DNA from: Mayfieldus sp963772265
GTDB taxonomy: Bacteria > Actinomycetota > Thermoleophilia > Solirubrobacterales > 70-9
Assembly (NCBI GenBank): GCA_963772265.1
Contig: CAVYWS010000005.1
Location: 434,001 to 498,000 of the forward strand
Direction: 5' to 3'
DNA: 64,000 nt
The notes under the pieces are model-generated. The model did not search any database, was not told where the DNA came from, and saw only the letters and a program-made list of their open reading frames with translations. Made by a program: the position numbers and the translations under genes. Of this stretch, positions 44,205 through 52,750 are shown piece after piece. How positions within the stretch are numbered: the stretch's first letter is position 1; each line of letters begins with the position of its first letter.

Positions 44205-45589
44205 TGCCGCGCTCCCTCTTCGACAAGATCTGGGAGGCGCACGAGGTCGCCGACGGGCTGATCTACATCGACCTCCATCTCGTCCACGAGGTGACCTCAG
44301 CCCAGGCCTTCGAGGGGCTGCGCCTCGAGGGGCGCAAGGTCCGCCGGCCCGACAAGACGATCGCCACCGCCGACCACAACGTCCCCACCGACGGCACCCC
44401 GGTGGCGCGGATGATCGCCGACGAGCTCTCGCGCAAGCAGGTCGAGGCGCTCGAGCACAACTGCGAGGAGTTCGGTGTGCCGATCTACTCGCTCGGCTCC
44501 GACCGCCAGGGGATCGTGCACGTGATCGGTCCCGAGCTGGGGGTCACGCAGCCCGGCCTGACGATCGTCTGCGGGGACAGCCACACCGCCACCCACGGCG
44601 CCTTCGGATCGCTGGCGATGGGGATCGGGACCTCGGAGGTCGAGCACGTGCTGGCGACCCAGTGCCTGGTCCAGCGCCGTCCGAAGACGATGCGGATCGC
44701 CTACTCCGGCGAGCTCGGCTCCGGTGTCACCCCCAAGGACCTGATCCTGGCCACGATCGGGCGGCTCGGGGTCGGGGGCATGGTCGGCCACGCAGTCGAG
44801 TACGCGGGGCCGGCGATCGAGGCGCTGACGATGGAAGGGCGGATGACGATCTGCAACATGACGATCGAGGGCGGCGGCCGGGCCGGGATGATCGCCCCCG
44901 ACGAGACAACTTTCGACTGGGTCAAGGGCAGGGCGGGGGCACCCGCCGACTTCGACGCCGCGGTGGAGCGCTGGCGCTCGCTTCCGACCGAGGCGGGCGC
45001 GAGCTTCGACGCCGAGGTCGAGATCGACGCCGCCGAGATCGCCCCGATGGTCACCTGGGGCACGACCCCGGGGATGGTCGTGGAGGTGACCGAAGGGGTC
45101 CCCGATCCGGCCGCGCTCGACTCGCCGGTCGACCGCGAGGCGGCCGAGCGGGCGCTCGCCTACATGGCTCTGGAGCCGGGCACCCCGATGCGGGAGATCC
45201 CGCTCGATCGCGTCTTCATCGGGTCCTGCACCAACTCGCGAATCGGCGACCTCCGCGAGGCAGCTTCGATCGTCGAGGGCCGCCGCGCCGCCGACACGCT
45301 GCGGGCGATGGTCGTTCCCGGCTCGCAGCAGGTCAAGGCCAAGGCCGAGGAGGAGGGCCTCGACGAGGTCTTTCGCTCGGCCGGCTTCGAGTGGCGCTCC
45401 GCCGGCTGCTCGATGTGCCTGGGGATGAACCCCGACATCCTCACCGAGGGCGAGCGCTGCGCCTCGACCTCGAACCGCAACTTCGAGGGCCGCCAGGGCA
45501 AGGGCGGCAGGACCCATCTGGTCAGCCCGAGGATGGCCGCCGCGGCGGCGATCGAGGGCCACTTCGTCGACATCAGGGAGTGGTCGTGA
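44204..45589 (+). CDS. leuC: 3-Isopropylmalate dehydratase, large subunit
   Basis: 461 residues, aconitase family. TADHNVPTDG, CGDSHTATHGAFGSLAMGIG, and the 4Fe-4S cysteines in FIGSCTNSRIGDLREAA and GCSMCLGMNPD; STSNRNFEGRQGKGGRTHLV near the end. Isomerises 2- to 3-isopropylmalate with LeuD, and citraconate-type intermediates for the CimA route. ATG overlaps the regulator stop. Confidence 0.97.
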   Translation: MPRSLFDKIWEAHEVADGLIYIDLHLVHEVTSAQAFEGLRLEGRKVRRPDKTIATADHNVPTDGTPVARMIADELSRKQVEALEHNCEEFGVPIYSLGSDRQGIVHVIGPELGVTQPGLTIVCGDSHTATHGAFGSLAMGIGTSEVEHVLATQCLVQRRPKTMRIAYSGELGSGVTPKDLILATIGRLGVGGMVGHAVEYAGPAIEALTMEGRMTICNMTIEGGGRAGMIAPDETTFDWVKGRAGAPADFDAAVERWRSLPTEAGASFDAEVEIDAAEIAPMVTWGTTPGMVVEVTEGVPDPAALDSPVDREAAERALAYMALEPGTPMREIPLDRVFIGSCTNSRIGDLREAASIVEGRRAADTLRAMVVPGSQQVKAKAEEEGLDEVFRSAGFEWRSAGCSMCLGMNPDILTEGERCASTSNRNFEGRQGKGGRTHLVSPRMAAAAAIEGHFVDIREWS

Positions 45590-45598
45590 GCCCGGGCC

Positions 45599-46162
45599 AT
45601 GAAGACGCTCGACGTGATCCAGGGCAAGGTCTCGGTCCTCGACCGAGCCGATGTCGACACCGACCAGATCATCCCCAAGCAGTTCCTCAAGCGGATCGAG
45701 CGAACCGGCTACGGCGAGTTTCTCTTCTACGACTGGATTCGCGACGGCGAGATCGAGCTGGAGCCGAACCCGATCCTCGTGACCGGGCGCAACTTCGGCT
45801 GCGGCTCCTCGCGGGAGCACGCGGTCTGGGCGCTGGAGGACTTCGGCTTCGAGGCGGTCGTGGCGCCTTCGTTCAGCGACATCTTCTATGCCAACTGCAC
45901 CAAGATCGGCCTGTTGCCGGTGATCCTCGACGAGCAGCACTGCCGCGGCATCGCCGAGGCGGGGGAGGCCCGTATCGACGTCGACGACCAGACGGTCGAC
46001 TATGCCGGCGGGGTGGTCGAGTTCGAGCTCGACGAGGAGGTAAAGCACCGCCTCCTTCACGGCCTCGACGACATCGGGATGACCCTGCAGAACATCGAGG
46101 CGATCGACCGCTTCGAGAAGGCGGGCCGGGCCGACGCCGGGCCCGTGACCACCAAGCTGTGA
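45599..46162 (+). CDS. leuD: 3-Isopropylmalate dehydratase, small subunit
   Basis: 187 residues. DRADVDTDQIIPKQFLKRIE, LVTGRNFGCGSSREHAVWAL and APSFSDIFYANCTKIGLLPV are the swivel-domain signatures. Nine bp after leuC. The stop overlaps the GTG of the methyltransferase gene. Confidence 0.97.
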   Translation: MKTLDVIQGKVSVLDRADVDTDQIIPKQFLKRIERTGYGEFLFYDWIRDGEIELEPNPILVTGRNFGCGSSREHAVWALEDFGFEAVVAPSFSDIFYANCTKIGLLPVILDEQHCRGIAEAGEARIDVDDQTVDYAGGVVEFELDEEVKHRLLHGLDDIGMTLQNIEAIDRFEKAGRADAGPVTTKL

Positions 46163-46920
46163 GCTCGGCGCCGCGCGACTGGGACGCCGAGACCTACGAG
46201 CGGGTCGCGGCGCCGCAGGAGCGCTGGGCGCTGCAGGTCATCGAGCGTCTCGAGCTGTCGGGCGACGAGACGGTGCTCGACGCCGGTTGCGGCAGCGGCC
46301 GCGTCACCAGGCACCTGATCGAGCTGCTGCCGCGCGGGCGCGTGATCGCCGTCGACGCCTCTCCCTCGATGGTCGAGCAGGTGCGCGAGGTGCTGCGCCC
46401 GGTCGACGAGGCCATGGTTGCGAACCTCCTCGACCTCGAGCTGGCCGAGCCCGCCGACGTCGTTTTCTCGACCGCGACCTTCCATTGGGTCCTCGACCAC
46501 GAGGCGCTGTTCGCGTGCATGCACTCTGTCTTGCGTCCCGGCGGTCGCATCGAGGCGCAGTGCGGCGGCGTCGGCAACGTCGCCGAGTTCATCGGCGCCT
46601 GCGACGCGGTGATGGCGGAGCTGCCGTTTCGGCCGCACTTCGAAGGCTGGGCGGAAACCTGGCTGTTCGCGAGGCCGGAGGAGACCGAGCGCCGGCTGGC
46701 CGGAGCCGGCTTCAGCGACGCCCGCGCCTGGCTCAGCGGAGGGGAGACCGACCTGGCGCCGGAGGACGGCCGCACCTTCATGCGGATCGTCTGCGTGCCT
46801 CCCTATCTCGACCGCCTGCCGGAAGAGCTTCACGACGCCTTCATCGACGCGGTCCGGGAGCGCATGGCCGACCCCAATCACCTCGGCTACGTGCGGCTCA
46901 ACATCTCGGCGCGAGCCTGA
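46159..46920 (+). CDS. SAM-dependent methyltransferase, trans-aconitate methyltransferase-like
   Basis: 253 residues from GTG 46159, overlapping the leuD stop. Class I fold: motif I VLDAGCGSGRVTRHLIE, motif II VIAVDASPSMVEQV, and FSTATFHWVLDHEALF, the Tam-type signature that follows motif III. C-terminal cap ends with EELHDAFIDAVRERM. Lies between leuD and leuB; yeast Tmt1 of this family methylates 3-isopropylmalate as well as trans-aconitate, so the leucine intermediate is a reasonable substrate guess. Not a core leucine enzyme. Confidence 0.85.
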   Translation: MSSAPRDWDAETYERVAAPQERWALQVIERLELSGDETVLDAGCGSGRVTRHLIELLPRGRVIAVDASPSMVEQVREVLRPVDEAMVANLLDLELAEPADVVFSTATFHWVLDHEALFACMHSVLRPGGRIEAQCGGVGNVAEFIGACDAVMAELPFRPHFEGWAETWLFARPEETERRLAGAGFSDARAWLSGGETDLAPEDGRTFMRIVCVPPYLDRLPEELHDAFIDAVRERMADPNHLGYVRLNISARA

Positions 46921-46932
46921 GAGGATTCATCC

Positions 46933-48030
46933 GTGAGCAAGCGGATCGTCCTTCTGCCGGGCGATGGCATCGGGCCGGAGATCGTCGCGGCCGCCCGCCG
47001 CCTGCTCGAGGCGGTCGGCGATTTCGAGTTCGAGGAAAACCTGGTGGGTGGGGCGTCGATCGATGCCCATGGCACCGCCCTGACCGACGAGGTGCTCGAA
47101 GCCTGCCGCGGCGCCGACGCCGTTCTCCTCGGCGCCGTCGGGGGCCCGAATTGGGACACGACCGATCCCACCGCTCCGCGCCCCGAGCAGGGACTGCTGG
47201 GGCTGCGCAAGGGCCTCGGCCTGTACGCCAACCTGCGCCCCGTCCGCCCGAGCCCGGCCCTGGTCTCGGCCAGCCCGCTGCGCGAGGAGCTGATCGAGGG
47301 AACCGACCTGCTGGTGGTTCGCGAGCTGACCGGCGGCATCTACTTCGGCGACAGTGGGCGCGACGGCGACGTTGCCCACGACGACTGCCGCTACACGGTC
47401 GCAGAGATCGAGCGCATCACCCACACCGCCTTCGACGCGGCCCGCCAGCGGGGGACCGAGGGGGAGAAGCCGCGCGTCACCTCGGTCGACAAGGCGAACG
47501 TGCTCGAGACCTCACGGCTGTGGCGCGAGACGGTGACCCGGGTCGGCGAGGGCTACGGCGATGTCGAGCTCGACCACATGTTGGTCGACAACGCGGCGAT
47601 GCAGCTTGTCTCGCGCCCGGCGAGCTTCGACGTCGTTCTGACCGAAAACCTCTTCGGCGACATCCTCAGCGACGAGGCGGCGATGCTTACCGGCTCGCTG
47701 GGGATGCTGCCCTCCGCCAGCCTCGGCGGTGACGGGCCGGGGCTGTTCGAGCCGGTCCACGGCTCCGCCCCCGACATCGCCGGAAAGGGGATCGCCAACC
47801 CGCTGGCGACCTTCCTCTCGGCGGCGCTGATGCTGCGCTACGGGCTCGAGATGCCCGAGCCCGCGGCGGCGATCGACGAGGCCGTCGATGCCGTACTGGA
47901 ACGCGGCCTGCGGACCCGCGACCTGGTCGCGGCCGTCACCGAGACTCCGCCGATGACCGACCTGCCCCAGGAGGTCGAGGTCGGGACCGAGGAGATGACG
48001 GAGGCGGTGCTCGCCGAGCTCGCCGCCTAG
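46933..48030 (+). CDS. leuB: 3-Isopropylmalate dehydrogenase
   Basis: 365 residues from GTG 46933 with GAGAGG upstream. IVLLPGDGIGPEIV, LLGAVGGPNWD, GLYANLRPVRP, VVRELTGGIYFG, VDKANVLETSRLWRE, NLFGDILSDEAAMLTGSLGM and FEPVHGSAPDIAGKGIANP. Oxidative decarboxylation of 3-isopropylmalate; in the citramalate route it also acts on 3-methylmalate. Confidence 0.97.
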   Translation: MSKRIVLLPGDGIGPEIVAAARRLLEAVGDFEFEENLVGGASIDAHGTALTDEVLEACRGADAVLLGAVGGPNWDTTDPTAPRPEQGLLGLRKGLGLYANLRPVRPSPALVSASPLREELIEGTDLLVVRELTGGIYFGDSGRDGDVAHDDCRYTVAEIERITHTAFDAARQRGTEGEKPRVTSVDKANVLETSRLWRETVTRVGEGYGDVELDHMLVDNAAMQLVSRPASFDVVLTENLFGDILSDEAAMLTGSLGMLPSASLGGDGPGLFEPVHGSAPDIAGKGIANPLATFLSAALMLRYGLEMPEPAAAIDEAVDAVLERGLRTRDLVAAVTETPPMTDLPQEVEVGTEEMTEAVLAELAA

Positions 48031-48038
48031 GCGTCCCG

Positions 48039-48100
48039 CTAGGGTGCGGTGACCACCCACTTGCCGCGCACGTGATCTGAGGTCGCCGGCGCCAGCCTAG
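48039..48100 (-). pseudogene. Remnant 3' end of a paralogue of the 48113-48805 gene
   Basis: Reads HVRGKWVVTAP-stop (TAG complementary to 48039-48041), parallel to ATGFWAVTAP-stop of the intact gene 74 bp away. The terminal 21 bp of both match at about 17 positions. Too short to be a gene; looks like the leftover of a tandem duplication. Confidence 0.5.
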
Positions 48101-48112
48101 GCGGTCCCGCCC

Positions 48113-48805
48113 CTAGGGAGCCGTCACCGCCCAGAAGCCGGTTGCAAGGTACTCGCCGGCCCCGGCACCGGAGTTCGCGACCAGGCCGAACCCGAGCCGC
48201 GAGTTGTTCTCGACCTCGACCGGCGTCCCGCCGAGGTTGGTCTTTCCGGTGACGTAGACGCAGAGCTGACCCGGCGCCGCGTTGGGCGTCTGCTGGTTGC
48301 CCCCGCTCACTCCGCTGCAACTGGCGGTCGTGGCGGTCGGGTCCGCGTCCAGGTCGATCACGTTTGGGGTACCGCTGGTGGGGGTGTTGCTGAGCGGGAA
48401 TTGGAAGCTGATCCCCTGGTGGCTCTCGTTGCCGGCGCCACCCGGAGCCCCGCCGACGTTGAACGTGCCGCGCAGGGTCTGCCCGGTTCGCAGCGTGCCC
48501 AGCAGCGGAATCGCCGCGTCGGAGATCTTCTTGCGGGTCACCGACTTGTTCGAGATCTCGTGGGTGCCGACGGCACCGCTGGCGATCTCCGATCGGCCGA
48601 CCGCGCCGGTCTTGATCTTCGAAGAGTTCACCGCGTTCCTGTGGATCTTCTTCGTGTGGACTGCGCCGTTCTTGAGCTGCCTTGGCCCGACGCTTCGCTT
48701 CGGAAGCTTGGCGACGGCGAACCCGATCCCGGTCAGGACCATGAACACGGCGATTGTCGCCATCACGTTCGCGTATGTGAGTCTGGAGCGCAGACGCTCG
48801 AGCAC
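48113..48805 (-). CDS. Membrane-anchored repeat protein (KI..GAV-type repeats)
   Basis: 230 residues from GTG 48805, with GGAGGT 5 nt upstream. One N-terminal membrane helix (VMATIAVFMVLTGIGFAVA), then about seven degenerate 7-10 residue repeats of the form KNGAVHTKKIHRNAVNSSKI and TGAVGRSEIASGAVGTHEI, then a ~110-residue beta-rich extracellular domain. I have seen such repeats in many Solirubrobacter-like secreted proteins; function unknown. Divergent from ilvE. Confidence 0.72.
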   Translation of the reverse strand: MLERLRSRLTYANVMATIAVFMVLTGIGFAVAKLPKRSVGPRQLKNGAVHTKKIHRNAVNSSKIKTGAVGRSEIASGAVGTHEISNKSVTRKKISDAAIPLLGTLRTGQTLRGTFNVGGAPGGAGNESHQGISFQFPLSNTPTSGTPNVIDLDADPTATTASCSGVSGGNQQTPNAAPGQLCVYVTGKTNLGGTPVEVENNSRLGFGLVANSGAGAGEYLATGFWAVTAP

Positions 48806-48884
48806 TGGACACCTCCGGTTGGCCGTTTGGTCGCTACTAACCCGCCTACCCAACATTAGTCTCGATCGCTCCCGGCGCTTGAGG

Positions 48885-48892
48885 CATACTTT
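48885..48892 (+). promoter_or_regulatory. -10 region of ilvE
   Basis: CATACT/TACTTT overlap here; TACTTT ends 7 nt before ATG 48900, with no Shine-Dalgarno. Confidence 0.45.
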
Positions 48893-48899
48893 CCGCACG

Positions 48900-49850
48900 A
48901 TGGAGAAGTCCGAGCTGATCTGGATGAACGGCGAGTTCGTGCCCTGGGACGAGGCCAAGGTCCACGTGCTCAGCCACGGGCTTCACTACGGCACCGGTGT
49001 CTTCGAGGGGATCCGCTGCTATGAGACCGACCGCGGTCCGGCGATCTTCCGCCACGACGAGCACCTGAAGCGCCTGCAGCGCTCCGGCGAGCTCTACCAC
49101 CTGGCGATTCCCTATCCGCTCGAGCAGGTCCGCGAGGCAACCCACGAGCTGATCCGCCGCAATGGGCTGCGCAGCTGCTATATCCGGCCACTCGCCTTCC
49201 GCGGCTACGGGGAGATGGGCCTCTACGCGGCCTCGGCCCCGATCGAGATGATCATCGCCGTCTGGTCCTGGGGCGCCTACCTGGGCGAGGAGGGCAAGCG
49301 GAACGGCATCCGCGCCACGGTCTCGCCCTGGCGCCGGATCTCGCCCGACAGCCTGATTCCGGCGTCGAAGGCCTCCGGCCAGTACCTGAACTCGATCCTC
49401 GCCAAGAATGCCTCGGTCGAGGCCGGCTACGACGAGGCGATCCTGCTTGACCAGCGCGGCATGGTCTGCGAGGGGACCGGCGAGAACATCTTCGTCGTCC
49501 GCGACGGCGTCATCGTCACGCCGCCGCACATCGCTTCGATCCTCGACGGGGTGAGCCGCAAGTCGGTGATCCAGATCGCCCGCGACCTCGGCTTCACCGT
49601 GGTCGAGCGCGACATCGCCCGCTCCGAGCTCTATCTGGCGGAGGAGGTCTTCCTCACCGGCACGGCGGCCGAGCTTGTGCCGGTGCGCGAGATCGACCAC
49701 GCGATCCTCGGGCCACCGGGGGAGATAACCCGCGTCGTGCAGGCCAAGTTCGAGGATGCCCTCTACGGGCGGGCCGAGGAATACCTGGAGTGGCTGGACT
49801 TCGTCGAGCAGCCGGCGCCTGTCGACGAGGAGAGTAGAGTCACCAGCTGA
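48900..49850 (+). CDS. ilvE: Branched-chain amino acid aminotransferase
   Basis: 316 residues, fold type IV PLP enzyme. MNGEFVPWDEAKVHVLSHGL, HYGTGVFEGIRCYETDRG, IRPLAFRGYGEMGL, the PLP-lysine motif IPASKASGQYLNSILAK and CEGTGENIFVVRDGVIVTPP. Last step of Ile, Leu and Val synthesis. Its TGA overlaps the ATG of a 16-codon Ala-rich ORF that precedes cimA. Confidence 0.95.
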   Translation: MEKSELIWMNGEFVPWDEAKVHVLSHGLHYGTGVFEGIRCYETDRGPAIFRHDEHLKRLQRSGELYHLAIPYPLEQVREATHELIRRNGLRSCYIRPLAFRGYGEMGLYAASAPIEMIIAVWSWGAYLGEEGKRNGIRATVSPWRRISPDSLIPASKASGQYLNSILAKNASVEAGYDEAILLDQRGMVCEGTGENIFVVRDGVIVTPPHIASILDGVSRKSVIQIARDLGFTVVERDIARSELYLAEEVFLTGTAAELVPVREIDHAILGPPGEITRVVQAKFEDALYGRAEEYLEWLDFVEQPAPVDEESRVTS

Positions 49851-49943
49851 TGCAGCGATTCGAGGCAAGCAGGCGAATTACCGCCGCCGCTGCCGCCTAG
49901 CGGCAAGCGGCAGCGCGCTTGCGCGCGCCCCGGCCGAAAGGCC
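49850..49943 (+). promoter_or_regulatory. Candidate attenuator between ilvE and cimA
   Basis: A 16-codon ORF (49850-49900, MQRFEASRRITAAAAA) overlaps the ilvE stop and ends in five alanine codons. TGCCGC-cta-GCGGCA (49891-49905) and GCTGCCGC...GCGGCAGC (49889-49914) are mutually exclusive hairpins across its stop codon; GGCC-gaaa-GGCC follows at 49932-49943. Layout resembles an attenuator, but alanine is not the pathway product, so chance is possible. Confidence 0.35.
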
Positions 49944-49978
49944 TCTCGCCCGTACCCTCGAAACCAGGAAGGCATCAG

Positions 49979-51590
49979 ATGGACCAGGTGAAGCTCTACG
50001 ACACGACCCTGCGGGACGGCATGCAGGGACAGGGCATGTCGCTCTCGGCGCGCGAGAAGCTGCACATCGCCCAGGCCCTGGACCGGCTCGGCGTGCACTA
50101 CGTCGAGGCCGGCTTCCCAAGCTCCAACCCGAAGGAGATGGAGCTGTTCGAGCTGCTCGCCTCCAACCCGCTGGCAAACGCCACCGTCTGCGCCTTCGGC
50201 ATGACCCGCCGCCGCGACGTCGCCGCCGAGGACGACGATGCGCTGGCGGTGCTGGTCGGAAGCTTTGCGCCGGTCGTGACCCTGGTCGGCAAGACCTGGG
50301 CACTTCACCTCGAGAAGGTGACCAAGGTCAGCCGTGAGGAGAACCTGGCGATGATCGCCGAGTCGGTGGCCTTCTGCCGCGGCGAGGGCAAGCGCGTCAT
50401 CTACGACGCCGAGCACTTCTTCGATGCCTGGCGCGAGGACTCCGGCTACGCGGCGGAATGCCTGCGGGCGGCGGCGGAGGCGGGGGCCGAGAACGTCACC
50501 CTCTGCGACACAAACGGCTCCAGCCTGCCGCATCAGGTCGCCGAAGCGACCGCCACGGTGGTGGCCGAGCTCGGCGCTCGGGGTCGAGGTCGGAATCCAC
50601 ACCCACGACGACGCCGAGTGCGGGGTGGCGAACTCGCTGGCCGCGGTCGGGGAGGGGGCCCGCCTCGTCCAGGGGACGATGAACGGCTACGGAGAGCGCT
50701 GCGGGAACGCCAACCTGGTCTCGATCCTGCCCGCCCTGCAGCTGAAGATGGGGTTCGACGTGGTCACCCCGGAGCAGATGGCCAGCCTGGCCCCGATCGC
50801 GCACTACGTCGACGAGGTCTGCAACGCAGCCTCCGATCCCGACCAGCCCTACGTGGGGCGAAACGCGTTCGCCCACAAGGGCGGGATGCACGTCGCCGGG
50901 GTCAGCGCCGACGTCCGAACCTTCGAGCATCTCGATCCGGAGCTGGTCGGCAACCGGCGCGACGTCCTTGTCTCGGAGCTGTCCGGCAAGGGAACCGTCC
51001 TCAGCCGCGCCGAGGCGGCCGGGATCGAGATCGACGACGAGGTCGCCCAGCGGACCCTGGAGCGGCTGAAGGAACGCGAGCACCGCGGCTACCACTACGA
51101 GGCCGCCGACGCCTCTTTCGAGCTGCTGCTGCGGCGCGAGGCCGGCGCATACGAGTCGCTGTTTCGGCTCGAGAGCTTCCGGGTGCTGACCGAGAAGCGC
51201 GAGGACGGGCGGGTCCAGACCGAGGCGACGATCAAGATCTGGGTCGACGGCGAGCGCTACGTTCGCGTCGCCGAGGGCAACGGCCCGGTCAACGCCCTCG
51301 ACCGCGCCCTGCGTGAGGCGATCACCGACCGCCACCCGCACCTTGCCGACATCGAGCTGACCAACTACAAGGTGCGCATCCTCGACGAGGACCACGGCAC
51401 CGGGGCGGTGACCCGGGTGCTGCTCGACTCCTCCGACGGCGAGCGCGAGTGGGGCTCGATCGGCGTCTCGGAGAACATCATCGAGGCCTCATGGGAGGCC
51501 CTGGTCGAGTCGCTCGAATACGCTTTCCAGCCTCGTCCCGAGCCTCCCGGAGAGCCCGAGCCGGCGCGCCGCAAGGCACCGGCGCAGTGA
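49979..51590 (+). CDS. cimA: Citramalate synthase (one-base frameshift)
   Basis: About 537 residues from ATG 49979. HMGL barrel: LYDTTLRDGMQGQGMSLSAR, YVEAGFPSSNPKEMELFELL, TLCDTNGSSLPHQV, then after restoring one base near 50578 LGVEVGIHTHDDAECGVANS and GYGERCGNANLVSILPAL; KGGMHVAGV and a C-terminal LeuA-type regulatory domain. TLRDGMQ with MSLS instead of the LeuA EQSPG and the GNANLVSILPAL motif identify the CimA (pyruvate + acetyl-CoA) group. Gives isoleucine without threonine deaminase. Confidence 0.9.
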
Positions 51591-52750
51591 ACTCTCAAGA
51601 CGAGCCGATCCCCCTCTCTCACCCCGAGCTGGGCGAGCGCGAGGAGACCCTGCTGCTGGAGACCCTGCGTTCCGGGCGGCTCTCGCTGGGCCCGATGCTG
51701 GAGCGCTTCGAGGTCGCTTTCGCAGGCTGGCTGGGGGTCGACGACGCTGTCGCGGTCTCGAGCGGGACCACCGCGCTTCACCTCGGGGTGCGGGGTCTCG
51801 GCTGGGGGGAGGGGGACGAGGTGCTGACCAGCCCGTTCAGCTTCGTCGCCTCGGCCAACTGCCTGCTCTACGAGGGCGCGAGGCCGGTTTTCTGCGACGT
51901 CGATCCGCTCACCCTCAACCTCGACCCGGGCGCCGCGGCCGACGCGGTCTCCGAGCGGACCGCCGGCATCCTCCCGGTCCACGTGTTCGGCTGGCCGGCG
52001 GCGATGCCCGAGCTGGAGAGCCTGGCGAGCGAGCGCGGGCTCGGCATCCTCGAGGACGCCTGCGAAGCGATCGGCGCCGCCGACTCGCAGGGCCGCACGG
52101 TGGGAACCCGCGGCAACGCGGCGACCTTCGCCTTCTACCCCAACAAGCAGATGACCACCGGCGAAGGGGGGATGCTGGTCCCGCCGGACCCGGCGACGGC
52201 TGAGCGCTATCGCAGCGAGCGAAACCAGGGGCGCTCGGCCGACATGTCCGTGGTCGAGCACGAGGGCCTCGGCTTCAACTACCGCCTGTCCGAGCTGGCC
52301 TGCGCGATCGGCCTCGGCCAGATCGAGCGGATCGAGGAGCTGCTGGCGCGGCGGGTCGAGGTCGCCGCCGCCTATGAGTCAAGCCTGTCCGCGCTCGCCT
52401 CCGAGTACGGAGCCGGGGACGACGGAGGGCTGCTGGTCCCGCCCCTTGCCCGCGAGGCCGAGCGCCGCAGCTGGTTCGTCTACGTGGTCCAGCTCCCCGA
52501 CGGGGTCGATCGCGACGCCGTCATCTCCTCGCTGGCCGACCGGGGCATCGCCTCGAAGGCGTATCTGCCCTGCCTGCACCTGTTCCCGCACCTGCGCGAG
52601 CTCGGCTACCGCGAGGGCCAGTTCCCGGTCGCCGAGCGGGCGGCGGCGCGCTCGCTTGGCCTGCCTTTCTTCACCTCGATGAGCGAGGCTCAGGTGGACC
52701 GCGTCTGCGAGGCGCTCGCCGCCGCGCTGCGGTACCTGGCCCTGTCCTAG
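51587..52750 (+). CDS. DegT/DnrJ/EryC1-family PLP aminotransferase
   Basis: 387 residues from GTG 51587 overlapping the cimA stop. IPLSHPELGEREETLLLETL, AVSSGTTALHLGVRGLG, SPFSFVASANCLLYEGARPV, LEDACEAIGA, and FAFYPNKQMTTGEGG with the PLP lysine; GFNYRLSELACAIGLGQ. These enzymes aminate keto-sugars on nucleotide or lipid carriers. Coupling to cimA is unexpected; a sugar substrate from the 12-17 kb glycan cluster is possible but unproven. Converges on the following reductase with overlapping stops. Confidence 0.9.
   Translation: MNSQDEPIPLSHPELGEREETLLLETLRSGRLSLGPMLERFEVAFAGWLGVDDAVAVSSGTTALHLGVRGLGWGEGDEVLTSPFSFVASANCLLYEGARPVFCDVDPLTLNLDPGAAADAVSERTAGILPVHVFGWPAAMPELESLASERGLGILEDACEAIGAADSQGRTVGTRGNAATFAFYPNKQMTTGEGGMLVPPDPATAERYRSERNQGRSADMSVVEHEGLGFNYRLSELACAIGLGQIERIEELLARRVEVAAAYESSLSALASEYGAGDDGGLLVPPLAREAERRSWFVYVVQLPDGVDRDAVISSLADRGIASKAYLPCLHLFPHLRELGYREGQFPVAERAAARSLGLPFFTSMSEAQVDRVCEALAAALRYLALS

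Noticed and set aside
44662..46920. Apparent 752-codon ORF over leuC-leuD
   Set aside because: Out-of-frame Arg-rich shadow until the methyltransferase GTG at 46159.
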